A stretch of DNA of 64,000 nucleotides, from positions 1,550,001 through 1,614,000 of the forward strand of contig NZ_CP111108.1 of the NCBI RefSeq assembly GCF_026314295.1, given 5' to 3'. Numbering within the stretch: the first letter of the stretch is position 1; each line of letters opens with the position of its first letter. This document shows positions 52,868 to 61,390 of the stretch, one piece after another. The notes under the pieces are model-generated. The model ran no database searches, was not told the origin of the DNA, and saw nothing but the letters and a program-made list of their open reading frames with translations. Both the position numbers and the translations under genes were made by a program. The stretch comes from Caproicibacterium sp. BJN0003. GTDB taxonomy: Bacteria > Bacillota > Clostridia > Oscillospirales > Acutalibacteraceae.

Positions 52868-54371
52868 TAGAAATGCCTCCTTTACGGTCATAAAGTTCAG
52901 CATAATACCAAAGTTTTTGTGATAATTCTGAACTCAATTGTTCTTTCTTCAGACGCCAGCACCAGTTTCCGCCAATGGTCGAAGGATAATTCATGCGTGC
53001 TTCATTCCCTAGGTTCAAAAAATCTTGCATTTGAATGATCGCAAGATCTGCCGTACTCTCATAAGCTGCTCGAATACAAGCCCAGTTAAGTTCTTTTCTG
53101 CTGTGAACTCCCAAATACGATTTTGCAAAGCGCAGGATTTCCGGTTTCTGATGGGCAAAGAATCCGGACATCGTCTCATTATCATGGGTCCCGCAGTAAA
53201 CAACACAATTCTGCTCGTAATGGTCGGGCAAATAAGGATTTTTCGGACCGCTGTCAAATGCGAACTGCAAAACTTTCATGCCCGGATACCCAAAACTTTT
53301 TCGAAGACGCGTTACTGTCGGCACTACAACCCCGAGATCTTCTGCAATCAATCTGCTGTTCTGAAGGGCAGGCGAAATTGCCTCTAACAGCGCTTCCCCG
53401 GGACCTTTTTCCCAATGTCCATTTTGGGCAGTTTTTTCTCCATAAGGAATCGCATAATATCGGGTGATTCCAATAAAATGATCCATACGAATCACATCAA
53501 AAAGTGCAGCCGAAAATTTGATTCTCTGCTGCCACCAAAAAAAATGATCTTCCTCCATTTTCACCCAATTATAAAGAGGATTTCCCCAAAGCTGTCCGGT
53601 GACACTAAATGCGTCCGGCGGTACTCCCGCGACTTCCTTTGGCTTTAAATTTTCATCGAGACAAAATAAGCCCGGCTGTGTCCAAACATCAGCACTGTCG
53701 AGAGAAACATAGATTGGCAGATCTCCAATTATCCGGACACCCTTTTCGTGTGCATAGTTTTTAAGTGCTGTCCACTGGCGAAAAAAGCAGAACTGGCAGA
53801 ATTTCCAGAACTCTATTTCTTGTGAAAGCAAGGTTCGGTATTTCCCCAGTGCCTGAGGATTACGGCGGCGAATTTCTTCCGGCCATAAAAGCCAGGAAGC
53901 TGCATGAAAATACATCTTAAGTGCCATATAAAACGCGTAATCGTCCAACCATGGATCTTCTTCGCAAAAATCGTGATAACCCGGAGAATCAAAATAATGG
54001 CTGCGGGAAAAAGCTTTTCTTAAAATTTGGAAACGATTTTTATAAAGCTTTGTATAATCAACCCGGCTTTGATCATCTCCCCAATCAAGACAAACTTCCT
54101 CCGAAGTTAAAAGTCCTTCTTCTATTAACAAATCGAGATCAATAAAATAAGGATTTCCTGCAAAGGCAGAAAAGCTCTGATATGGGCTGTCTCCATAACT
54201 CGTTGGCCCGATCGGAAGGACCTGCCAATAAGAAAATCCAGAACTGCAGAGAAAATCTATAAAGCGATAGGCATCTTTTCCAAAAGTGCCTATTCCATAA
54301 GGAGAAGGCAGTGCAGAAATTGGCAAAAGGATTCCCGCTCCGCGTGGCAGTCGCTTTTGTTTTCGTCTCAT
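52854..54371 (-). CDS. malQ: 4-alpha-glucanotransferase (amylomaltase)
   Basis: A GH77 enzyme that transfers glucan segments between maltodextrins, supplying chains long enough for the phosphorylase. The N-terminus RGAGILLPISALPSPYGIGT is characteristic. Catalytic acids are the nucleophile in FDVIRMDHFIGITRYY, the acid/base in RLIAEDLGVVVPTV and the third in YCGTHDNETMSGFF. The 505-residue length is standard. It is the first gene of malQ-glgP. Upstream on the minus strand a TAGACA and TACTCT pair 18 bases apart might be the promoter, but the match is weak. Confidence 0.96.
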   Translation of the reverse strand: MRRKQKRLPRGAGILLPISALPSPYGIGTFGKDAYRFIDFLCSSGFSYWQVLPIGPTSYGDSPYQSFSAFAGNPYFIDLDLLIEEGLLTSEEVCLDWGDDQSRVDYTKLYKNRFQILRKAFSRSHYFDSPGYHDFCEEDPWLDDYAFYMALKMYFHAASWLLWPEEIRRRNPQALGKYRTLLSQEIEFWKFCQFCFFRQWTALKNYAHEKGVRIIGDLPIYVSLDSADVWTQPGLFCLDENLKPKEVAGVPPDAFSVTGQLWGNPLYNWVKMEEDHFFWWQQRIKFSAALFDVIRMDHFIGITRYYAIPYGEKTAQNGHWEKGPGEALLEAISPALQNSRLIAEDLGVVVPTVTRLRKSFGYPGMKVLQFAFDSGPKNPYLPDHYEQNCVVYCGTHDNETMSGFFAHQKPEILRFAKSYLGVHSRKELNWACIRAAYESTADLAIIQMQDFLNLGNEARMNYPSTIGGNWCWRLKKEQLSSELSQKLWYYAELYDRKGGISNERI

Positions 54372-54489
54372 CCTACTTTGCTTCCTTTATCATTAAAAAT
54401 TTCTTCTTAAAAAGTCTTTCTGTTTTTATTAGAGTACCACATTCTCTGTCGGATTGTCTAGGAATGTTCAGAATATTGCTTGACGAATG

Positions 54490-54498
54490 TGTTAAAAT
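54490..54498 (+). promoter_or_regulatory. Extended -10 element for the PAP2 gene
   Basis: TGT-TAAAAT forms an extended -10 about 40 bases before the start codon. No clear -35 is seen. Confidence 0.4.
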
Positions 54499-54537
54499 GA
54501 AAAAGTTAAAGTAAGCTATAAGGAGATTTTATAATCT

Positions 54538-55053
54538 ATGAATTGGGAAGCCAGTTTTCTGATGCTTTTGCAGGCACATCGCAGTGCTTTTATGGACTCT
54601 TCCATGATTTTTTTCACCCACCTTGGAAATTTTGGGCTCATTTGGGTTGCCATAGGGATTCTGCTTTGTATCAAAGCAAAATACCGCAGATATGGAATTG
54701 CCCTATTGATTGCAATCGGCTCCACTGCTTTAATTGGAAATTTCATTATCAAACCAATCGCAATGCGTCCGCGTCCCTGCATGGATTTTCCAAATATTTC
54801 CCTTCTGGTTCCAGCGCCGACCTCGTGGTCTTTTCCCAGCAGCCATTCTGCTACTTCTTTTGCCGCAGCAGTTGTTTTATGGAAGCTCAACAAGTATTTT
54901 GGATTTTTTGCAGGAATCATTGCGGTTTTAATCGCATTTTCACGAATGTACCTTTTCGTACATTATCCTACAGATATTCTTGGCGGACTTTTGTTAGGCT
55001 TCTTCTGTGCGTTATTGACCTTACACTTTTTAAAACTTCCTGCAAAAAATTGA
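54538..55053 (+). CDS. PAP2-family membrane phosphatase
   Basis: A 171-residue integral membrane phosphatase of the PAP2 superfamily, which may act on undecaprenyl pyrophosphate or phosphatidate. The three signature motifs are complete: KPIAMRPRP (K-X6-RP), FPSSHSATS (PSxH type) and SRMYLFVHYPTD (SR-X5-H-X3-D). Five or six membrane helices are visible. AAGGAG precedes the ATG. It is divergent from malQ and is a single-gene unit ending at a bidirectional terminator. UppP-like activity is a guess from size. Confidence 0.92.
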   Translation: MNWEASFLMLLQAHRSAFMDSSMIFFTHLGNFGLIWVAIGILLCIKAKYRRYGIALLIAIGSTALIGNFIIKPIAMRPRPCMDFPNISLLVPAPTSWSFPSSHSATSFAAAVVLWKLNKYFGFFAGIIAVLIAFSRMYLFVHYPTDILGGLLLGFFCALLTLHFLKLPAKN

Positions 55054-55060
55054 TCTAAAA

Positions 55061-55103
55061 TAAAAAGGGATTGTCTGATTTTGCTCAGCACAATCCCTTT
55101 TTT
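55061..55103. terminator. Bidirectional terminator after the PAP2 gene
   Basis: AAAAAGGGATTGT (55062-55074) pairs with ACAATCCCTTTTT (55090-55102), between the PAP2 gene and the opposing small membrane-protein gene. Confidence 0.88.
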
Positions 55104-55105
55104 AT

Positions 55106-55501
55106 TTAGTCGGAATGATCGTTTTCTGAATCCTTTTCTGACAATTTTCGGCGAAGAATCCGCATGCGAAAAATTCCAAGTGTAAACAATATCACCAGTA
55201 AAATCCCCATGACGATAGGAAAAATCTGGTCAACCCCAACATTCCGCAGAGAAGCTAGCACTAAAATTGCCATAATTCCATCGATGGCAATAAAATCGCG
55301 GATCGCATAACCCCAGTCTCCCCCGGTAGGTTCTGTTTTATTTGCCGGATTATCGGCTGCTTTTTTCTTCATTGCATAATGAATCAATACACGGTCACAA
55401 GCATCGATGAATCCTTCAAAAGGGTTTCCGTTCTGCTTTTGAGCTGCTGCACTTTTTGATTTTATCCGAGGCTTTGCCCCCGGCTTTTTTTGTTTTGGCA
55501 T
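55106..55501 (-). CDS. Small membrane protein of unknown function
   Basis: I do not recognise this 131-residue protein. It opens with a strongly basic, lysine- and proline-rich stretch (MPKQKKPGAKPRIKSKSAAA) of about 40 residues. Two adjacent hydrophobic segments follow (AIDGIMAILVLASLRNVGV and IFPIVMGILLVILFTLGIF), then a basic-to-acidic tail. It is likely a membrane hairpin with a long cytoplasmic basic arm. ATG 55501 has GGGGGGAA upstream. It lies just downstream of ybaK on the same strand (about 30 bases), so it may be the last gene of the Cys T-box operon. Confidence 0.75.
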   Translation of the reverse strand: MPKQKKPGAKPRIKSKSAAAQKQNGNPFEGFIDACDRVLIHYAMKKKAADNPANKTEPTGGDWGYAIRDFIAIDGIMAILVLASLRNVGVDQIFPIVMGILLVILFTLGIFRMRILRRKLSEKDSENDHSD

Positions 55502-55529
55502 CAAACAGTTCCCCCCTTTGTGGATTATC

Positions 55530-56027
55530 TCAAGATTCTTCCAATTTTTTCATGCAGATTGGCGCTGCTTTCGCTCCGATCAAACGAACAAGGTCACTTG
55601 GCGCAAGTTCTACCTGCGTTCCGATTCTTCCACCGCTCACAATAATTGTCTCCTGTGACATTGCACTTTCGTCCAACACCGTTTGAAACTGCTTCTTCAT
55701 GCCAATGGGCGAACAACCCCCACGAATATATCCGGTCAGCGCGTTAATCTCTTTTACATGGATCATCTCAATGCTCTTTGCGCCAACACTTCTCGCTGCT
55801 GCTTTCAAATCAAGTTCTTCCGCGACTGGCACTACGAACACATAATATTCTTTGCCGCCCTTTGTTACCAATGTTTTAAAGACGCGTTCGATTGGCTGCC
55901 CAAGCTTTTGCGCTACTGCAATGCCATCAATTTTTCCATCTTTATTTTCATAAACATAATGACGATAAGAAATCTTCTTTTGATCTAAAATCCGCATCAC
56001 ATTCGTCTTATCTTCTTTTTTTGCCAT
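55530..56027 (-). CDS. ybaK: Cys-tRNA(Pro)/Cys-tRNA(Cys) deacylase
   Basis: YbaK/EbsC family trans-editing enzyme that hydrolyses cysteine wrongly attached to tRNA-Pro. The 165-residue product has the domain stretch AVAQKLGQPIERVFKTLVTK, YYVFVVPVAEELDLKAAARS with the conserved lysine, and GYIRGGCSPIGMKKQFQTVL containing the G-G-x-S-P-x-G motif. It lies 27 bases after cysS in the cysE-cysS-ybaK unit. In most genomes ybaK is not tied to cysS, so its place behind a cysteine T-box is notable. Confidence 0.92.
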   Translation of the reverse strand: MAKKEDKTNVMRILDQKKISYRHYVYENKDGKIDGIAVAQKLGQPIERVFKTLVTKGGKEYYVFVVPVAEELDLKAAARSVGAKSIEMIHVKEINALTGYIRGGCSPIGMKKQFQTVLDESAMSQETIIVSGGRIGTQVELAPSDLVRLIGAKAAPICMKKLEES

Positions 56028-56054
56028 CTGTTGTTCCTTTCGCGAAAAATCTTC

Positions 56055-57464
56055 TCAGGCACGTTTCCATTTAATTCCCTGTGGTGTATCCTCCAAAACG
56101 ATCCCGCGTGCTTTTAACGTATCTCGAATCTCATCGGCTGTTTTCCAGTCTTTATTCTTTCGTGCCTCAGTACGTTTCTGTACCAGGGCTTCAATCTCCT
56201 GATCATCTTCCCCAGCAGTCTCTTCTTTCTGATAGAGAAGCCCTAAAACGCCACAAAGCTCGTTAAAGAGAGCAAGTGCATACTCGCATAATTTGCGACT
56301 GGGATTAGATGCTGCACTCAAATCCGTGTTGATAATACGTGCAAGGTCAAAAATTGCAGAAAGTGCATTTGCGGTATTGAGGTCATCGTCCATTGCTTCA
56401 ATAAAAGCGGTATGATAAGAATCGAGTTTTTTCTTTTCCTGTGCTTCTTCCGGCTTTTCTTCTGCAACCGCATTTTTCATCACGAATTCAAGATTGTCCC
56501 GGCAATTATAAAGGCGCTCCAATGACGCTTTGCATTGATCAATCACATCAATGCTATAATTGATCGGGGTACGGTAATGAGAAGAAACCATCAGATAACG
56601 AATCGGTTCATAACCAAACTTTTGGGCCACTTCCCGAACAGTAAAGAAATTCCCCAATGATTTACTCATCTTTCTGTTATCCACATTGATATAACCGTTA
56701 TGCATCCAATAATGAGCAAACGGAACTCCATTGCAGCATTCGCTTTGTGCAATCTCATTTTCGTGGTGCGGAAAAATCAGGTCCTGTCCGCCGCAATGAA
56801 TATCAATGGTTTTTCCAAGGTACCGTCTCGCCATAGCTGAACATTCAATATGCCAACCGGGACGGCCATGTCCCCATGGAGATTCCCAATAAGGCTCTCC
56901 TGCCTTTGCACCCTTCCAAAGGGCAAAATCCATTGCATCTTCTTTGATCTCTCCAGTCGCAATTCTTGCTCCCGCCTGCAGATCTTCCAAAGGCTGATGA
57001 CTCAGCTTACCATATTGGGGATCCTTGAGCGTGCGAAAATAAACATCTCCATTTTCGGTAGGATAAGCATATCCTTTTTGGATCAAAGTGGAAATAATAG
57101 ACTGAATTTCTTTGATATTTTCAGTTGCCTTCGGGTGAATCGTTGCCGGACGGACGTTCATTCCCTCCGCATCTTTTTGATATTCTTCAATATAACGACG
57201 GCTGACCGTCAAATAGTCACTATTTTCTTCATTTGCTTTACGGATGATTTTATCATCTACATCTGTAAAATTCTGAACGAAAGTGACTTTCATGCCACGA
57301 TATTCGAGGTAGCGGCGCAGAACATCAAACACACAAATAGGACGGGCATTTCCGATATGGATATAATTATAGACCGTCGGACCACAGGCATAAATTTTTG
57401 CTTCTCCCGGTGTAATCGGAACGAACTCTTCCTTTTGGCGCGTCAGCGTATTATAAATCCTCAT
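56055..57464 (-). CDS. cysS: Cysteinyl-tRNA synthetase
   Basis: A class I synthetase that charges tRNA-Cys. The HIGH motif is HIGN at residues 36-39 in GPTVYNYIHIGNARP. The KMSKS motif is at 265-269 in [10 protein letters not shown]. Zinc ligands are Cys27, the cysteine in RPGWHIECSAM, and His/Glu in FPHHENEIAQ. The C-terminal anticodon-binding region ends at residue 469, the family length. It follows cysE (40-base gap) and precedes ybaK. The tandem cysE-cysS is common in Clostridia and Bacillus. Confidence 0.98.
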   Translation of the reverse strand: MRIYNTLTRQKEEFVPITPGEAKIYACGPTVYNYIHIGNARPICVFDVLRRYLEYRGMKVTFVQNFTDVDDKIIRKANEENSDYLTVSRRYIEEYQKDAEGMNVRPATIHPKATENIKEIQSIISTLIQKGYAYPTENGDVYFRTLKDPQYGKLSHQPLEDLQAGARIATGEIKEDAMDFALWKGAKAGEPYWESPWGHGRPGWHIECSAMARRYLGKTIDIHCGGQDLIFPHHENEIAQSECCNGVPFAHYWMHNGYINVDNRKMSKSLGNFFTVREVAQKFGYEPIRYLMVSSHYRTPINYSIDVIDQCKASLERLYNCRDNLEFVMKNAVAEEKPEEAQEKKKLDSYHTAFIEAMDDDLNTANALSAIFDLARIINTDLSAASNPSRKLCEYALALFNELCGVLGLLYQKEETAGEDDQEIEALVQKRTEARKNKDWKTADEIRDTLKARGIVLEDTPQGIKWKRA

Positions 57465-57503
57465 AATGCTTCTCCTTTTATTAATGATTCAGTCAGCTAC
57501 AAA

Positions 57504-58178
57504 TCAAGAACGTTTTTGGCTGACAGTTTCTTCCTTTTTTAAAGAATCTTTTGATAAACAATTCACCTTTTTCTGTAGATGTCCCATCTGTGCCTGCATG
57601 CGGCAGATTTCCTGTTCGATTGGATCAGTGATATTTACCTGATCCAAATTAGTAGGCCGCACTCCGGAAATTCTCACAATTCGTGCGGGAACACCTACCG
57701 CCGTAGCATTGTCCGGGACTTCACTTAAAACAACAGCACCGGCAGCAATCCTAGCATTATCACCGATTTTCATCGGACCAAGCACTTTTGCGCCGGAACC
57801 TACCAGCACATTATTCCCTAAAGTCGGATGGCGTTTGCCCTTATCTTTTCCAGTACCGCCCAACGTGACTCCCTGATAAAGCGTGCAATCATCTCCAATT
57901 TCGGTAGTTTCGCCGATTACAACCCCCATCCCATGGTCAATAAACAACCCTTTGCCAATTTTAGCACCTGGATGAATCTCGATTCCAGTTTTATGCCTAG
58001 CGCGCTGAGAAAGCCACCTTGCCAAAAATGGGTGTCCATGTTCCAAAAGCCAATGTGCCTTTCGATAAGAGCGGACTGCCTTAAAGCCGGAATACAAAAA
58101 GAAAACTTCCAAACGATTCCTAGCTGCCGGGTCTCTCTCCATAATTGAATCTAAATCTTCCTTTAATTGCCGAAACAT
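57504..58178 (-). CDS. cysE: Serine O-acetyltransferase
   Basis: Acetylates serine to O-acetylserine, the precursor used by CysK. The 224-residue protein has a helical N-terminal domain and a left-handed beta-helix of hexapeptide repeats: GLFIDHGMGVVIGETTEIGD, CTLYQGVTLGGTGKDKGKRH and VLVGSGAKVLGPMKIGDNAR. The catalytic His lies in the IDHG and KRHP segments. A C-terminal extension (about residues 175-224) is charged and probably not structured. GGAGG precedes the ATG. It is the first gene of the Cys T-box operon and thus responds to uncharged tRNA-Cys. Confidence 0.96.
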   Translation of the reverse strand: MFRQLKEDLDSIMERDPAARNRLEVFFLYSGFKAVRSYRKAHWLLEHGHPFLARWLSQRARHKTGIEIHPGAKIGKGLFIDHGMGVVIGETTEIGDDCTLYQGVTLGGTGKDKGKRHPTLGNNVLVGSGAKVLGPMKIGDNARIAAGAVVLSEVPDNATAVGVPARIVRISGVRPTNLDQVNITDPIEQEICRMQAQMGHLQKKVNCLSKDSLKKEETVSQKRS

Positions 58179-58200
58179 TAGGAATTAAGCCTCCTATTCT

Positions 58201-58442
58201 AAAAAAACGCCTCCGTCGCACCAATCACTTGATGCAACGGAGGCGGCAAATTTTCGTCGCGGTTCCACTCCGATTTTTCTCTTTTGAGGAAACTAACGGT
58301 TCCCGACCGTGCAGGGATTTCCCCCTGCCTGCTCCCAGATGCATTTCATGTTTTTTAAGCCAAAGAAGCTTTCAGCCGATGACTTCTTCTCTCTGATGCG
58401 TAAAAGAAACATTACTTCTTCTGTTCTCAGCATTTTGTGGAT
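58201..58442 (-). promoter_or_regulatory. T-box riboswitch (cysteine) controlling cysE-cysS-ybaK
   Basis: A leader of about 240 bases between promoter and cysE. The T-box bulge sequence reads GGAGTGGAACCGCG on the minus strand (within 58255-58272). A terminator follows: CGCCTCCGT (58208-58216) with ACGGAGGCG (58237-58245) and T7. In Stem I the stretch GAAA-UGC-AUC puts a UGC cysteine codon (58341-58343) in the specifier position. The gap 58179-58487 is filled by this element and its promoter. Confidence 0.92.
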
Positions 58443-58448
58443 AGTCTT

Positions 58449-58477
58449 ATTATATGCAATTTGAAGGCAAAAGTAAA
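58449..58477 (-). promoter_or_regulatory. Promoter of the Cys T-box transcript
   Basis: On the minus strand TTTACT (58472-58477) and a perfect TATAAT (58449-58454) are 17 bases apart. It lies immediately after the stop codon of the tyrosine-phosphatase gene. Confidence 0.75.
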
Positions 58478-58487
58478 CCCCTAACTT

Positions 58488-59387
58488 TTATTCCAAATAC
58501 CACCGACGCAATGCCTGCTGTTCTTCGCGAGAAATAAAAAGTGCTTGTTCCAGATAACTTTCAACTGTTCCGTACCCTTTTTCGATAGAAGTCAGAACGA
58601 CTTTTCCCCATTCTTTCTTAACCTGTAACAGCATTCGAATCTGCTCGGCCAATTTTTCGGAGGCTCCGTTTTGAGCTGCATGCTGCGCCGTTTGATCGGC
58701 ACGATCCTTTACAAAAAAGTTTGTAAGAAGGTAATCCTGCAGAATTGTTTCACGATCGACCCCCAACACGCTTAAAAGCAAAATGGCACCAATTCCCGTA
58801 CGATCTTTTCCTCCCGTACAATGCCACAAAAATGGGCCACCCTGCTGCTGCAGCAAAATTTCAAAAAAGCGGTGATATCCTTTTTGGCAAACTTCATTTT
58901 CTACCATTTCGCAATAAATGCCTTTCATCTGGGTCTCTACATCGCCTAAATTTTCGACCTCTTCCATCAATCCCTGAATGCCATTTTTCGGAGTTGCAAA
59001 AAATCTCTCAAAGCTTCCAATTTTATCACCCGATTTATTTTTTGTCTCAAGGCCAGCCTCTGCCCATGCTTCCGGCAAAATCGGCACATGGATCGACTGA
59101 AAGCCAGGTTCATCCGGATCTGGTGCCTTTGTAACTTCTGGTGTACCGCGCAGATCCACTGCCACAGAGACTCCATACAATTTAAAAAGGCACTTTTTAT
59201 CCTCTTCGGTTGCTGAAAAAAGCTTGCCCGTGCGCAAAAGCCTTCCGAATTTTACCGTATGTCCATCCATGGTCTGATATCCGCCTAGATCTCTCGCATT
59301 AAAAATGCCCTGAAGCTTTAATGCATGGCTAAAATCCGCTTTTGGCCCCGGATGCAAAATTCCGCATGCTCCTTTTTGTATATCCAT
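58488..59387 (-). CDS. Tyrosine-protein phosphatase (Y_phosphatase3 family)
   Basis: A 299-residue phosphatase with the CX5R signature in FLWHCTGGKDRTGIGA. The N-terminal family motif is FNARDLGGYQTMDGHTVKFG, followed by RTGKL and a DLRGTPEV loop that supplies the general-acid region. Such proteins, related to Mycobacterium PtpB and the Listeria LipA type, may act on phosphotyrosine or phosphoinositide. No signal peptide is seen, so it is probably cytoplasmic. It stands alone between the pgsA terminator and the Cys T-box promoter. Confidence 0.9.
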   Translation of the reverse strand: MDIQKGACGILHPGPKADFSHALKLQGIFNARDLGGYQTMDGHTVKFGRLLRTGKLFSATEEDKKCLFKLYGVSVAVDLRGTPEVTKAPDPDEPGFQSIHVPILPEAWAEAGLETKNKSGDKIGSFERFFATPKNGIQGLMEEVENLGDVETQMKGIYCEMVENEVCQKGYHRFFEILLQQQGGPFLWHCTGGKDRTGIGAILLLSVLGVDRETILQDYLLTNFFVKDRADQTAQHAAQNGASEKLAEQIRMLLQVKKEWGKVVLTSIEKGYGTVESYLEQALFISREEQQALRRWYLE

Positions 59388-59429
59388 TCTATCATTCCTT
59401 TCGTTCTCCCTCAGTTTTTTTGATTCTTA

Positions 59430-59465
59430 AAAAAGAAAGGCATTCCAATTACTCGGAAAGCCTCA
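59430..59465 (-). terminator. Terminator after pgsA
   Basis: AGGC(N)TTCC pairs with GGAA(N)GCCT (59438-59463) with one internal mismatch, followed on the minus strand by a long T-rich run. Confidence 0.75.
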
Positions 59466-59474
59466 TTATTTTTA

Positions 59475-60047
59475 TTATTTTGTCTCGCTGACAATCTTCC
59501 AGTTTTCTTTGAGATAAATCCCACCGGAAAGAAGGGTGAAAAAGCAACAGACTCCTACAAGAAAGTTCCCGATCATGTTAAGGCTCAAAACGGTCCCAGC
59601 ACTTAACTGCTGAAACTGTGCCACCGACTGAAAAACCAAAATCACAAGAACTGCAATGATCTGGCTGATGGTTTTAAGCTTTCCCCATTTATTCGCAGCG
59701 ATTACCTTTCCGCCTTCCACCGCAACCAAGCGCACACCGGTCACCATAAATTCACGAGCAATAATCAGGACTACAAACCAAACACTGCAAAGATCCAAAC
59801 GGACAAAGCATACAAGCGCTGTCACAATCAACACTTTATCCGCCAAAGGATCCATGAATTTTCCGAAGGTTGTAATTAAGCCCTGTTTTCTGGCAATCAT
59901 ACCATCCAAATGATCGGTATAAGAAGCCACCATAAAAATCAGGCATGCCCCAAAATAGTGGAACGGAATTTCCGGTATCATTAAAAAGACTACAAAAATC
60001 GGTACCATGGCCATTCTTGCCACTGTTAGCTTATTCGGAAGTGTCAT
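59475..60047 (-). CDS. pgsA: CDP-diacylglycerol--glycerol-3-phosphate phosphatidyltransferase
   Basis: Membrane enzyme that makes phosphatidylglycerophosphate, the first committed step to phosphatidylglycerol. The CDP-alcohol phosphotransferase motif D-X2-DG-X2-AR-X8-G-X3-D-X3-D is complete from Asp45: DHLDGMIARKQG, then TFGKFMDPLAD. About five membrane helices are visible in 190 residues. The ATG overlaps the rimO stop by four bases (ATGA). In Bacillus pgsA also lies close to recA, but usually with cinA between; cinA is absent here. Confidence 0.95.
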   Translation of the reverse strand: MTLPNKLTVARMAMVPIFVVFLMIPEIPFHYFGACLIFMVASYTDHLDGMIARKQGLITTFGKFMDPLADKVLIVTALVCFVRLDLCSVWFVVLIIAREFMVTGVRLVAVEGGKVIAANKWGKLKTISQIIAVLVILVFQSVAQFQQLSAGTVLSLNMIGNFLVGVCCFFTLLSGGIYLKENWKIVSETK

Positions 60048-61390
60048 TCATTTCCTCCTTCAGAGAGTACCCCGATTAAATCGCAGTCAACACAATCTGT
60101 CACTTTAACTTTTACAAAATCTCCAGCATTCGGATTGCTTTCACCTGGCACCTCAAACCATACTCTGCCGTCAATTTCCGGCGCGTCTGACTGTGTCCGA
60201 CCAAAAAACGCCTTTTCCTCCTGATCATATCCTTCACAAAGGACCAAGAGTTGCTCTCCAATTTTACTTTCGCCCAACTCCTGCATACGATTCATTTGCG
60301 CTTCCATCAAGATTTCCTGCCGGCGCATCTTTTCGTCTTCTTCAATTTGCCCGGAAAGCGCCGCTGCTTCAGTCCCCTCTTCCTGAGAATAAGCAAAGCA
60401 ACCCATCCGTTCAAACTGAATTTCTTTTGAAAAACTGCAAAGTTCTTCAAAATCTCCTTCTGTTTCACCAGGAAAACCCACAATAAAGGTGGTTCGAAGC
60501 GTAATCCCAGGCACTTTTTCCCGTATCCTAAAAATCATCTTCGTGAGCTTTTCCCGATCTCCATAACGGTGCATCGCACGCAGGACTGAGCCACTGCAAT
60601 GCTGAAGCGGAAGGTCCAGATATTTAACAATCTTTTTTTCCTCCCGAATTGTATCGAGGAGTTCATCTGTGAGGTTGTCCGGATAGCAGTAAAGAACCCT
60701 CAACCAACGGAGTCCGTCAATTTCACAGAGGCGGCGCATCAATTGAGGCAGAAGCAGCTTTCCTTCAAGGTCGATCCCATAACGAGTCGTATCCTGTGCG
60801 ATCAAAATGAGCTCTTTCACGCCGCTCTTTACCAATTCACGTGCTTCTTCTTCAATACTTTCCATAGGACGGCTGCGGTATCTGCCGCGAATCATGGGAA
60901 TTGCGCAGTAAGAACAGCGATTATCACAGCCCTCCGCAATTTTCAGGTACGCATAGTAACCAGGTGTTGTCAGACGTCTGACCCCGCAAAGCGGCAGCTC
61001 TGTCTTTTCTGGAAAAAGAGAAGTCTTCTCTCCTAAAAGGACTTTTCTGCAGACTGCATCAATTTGTCCATCTGCGCCGATTCCGCAGACCGCATCACAT
61101 TCCGGAAGTTCCTGCAAAATTTCTTTCTGATACCGCTCTGCAAGACAGCCGGTCACAACGATTGCCCGTACCTTTCCGGCTTTTTTAGCCTGTGCCAATT
61201 CCAGAATCTCGTTGATGCTTTCCTGCTTTGCATCTTTGATAAAGCCGCAGGTATTGACAACTGCAACATCACAGCAAGCTGCATTCTCCCGTATCTCCCA
61301 ACCGGCTTTTGCAAGGGATGCCAGCATAATTTCCCCATCAATCCGGTTCTTATCACAGCCCAGATTCACCATTCCTATGGAATTCGCCAT
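60044..61390 (-). CDS. rimO: Ribosomal protein S12 methylthiotransferase RimO
   Basis: A radical-SAM enzyme that adds a methylthio group to an aspartate of ribosomal protein S12. The N-terminal MTTase domain starts MANSIGMVNLGCDKNRIDGE with its cluster cysteine; further cysteines lie in VVNTCGFI and VTGCLAERY. The radical-SAM motif is CDNRCSYCAIP. The C-terminal TRAM domain ends the protein. I use ATG 61390, preceded by GAGGAGGAA. The 36 upstream codons of open frame lie within recX and have no family match. The 448-residue length is standard. It overlaps recX by 38 bases. Confidence 0.95.
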   Translation of the reverse strand: MANSIGMVNLGCDKNRIDGEIMLASLAKAGWEIRENAACCDVAVVNTCGFIKDAKQESINEILELAQAKKAGKVRAIVVTGCLAERYQKEILQELPECDAVCGIGADGQIDAVCRKVLLGEKTSLFPEKTELPLCGVRRLTTPGYYAYLKIAEGCDNRCSYCAIPMIRGRYRSRPMESIEEEARELVKSGVKELILIAQDTTRYGIDLEGKLLLPQLMRRLCEIDGLRWLRVLYCYPDNLTDELLDTIREEKKIVKYLDLPLQHCSGSVLRAMHRYGDREKLTKMIFRIREKVPGITLRTTFIVGFPGETEGDFEELCSFSKEIQFERMGCFAYSQEEGTEAAALSGQIEEDEKMRRQEILMEAQMNRMQELGESKIGEQLLVLCEGYDQEEKAFFGRTQSDAPEIDGRVWFEVPGESNPNAGDFVKVKVTDCVDCDLIGVLSEGGNE

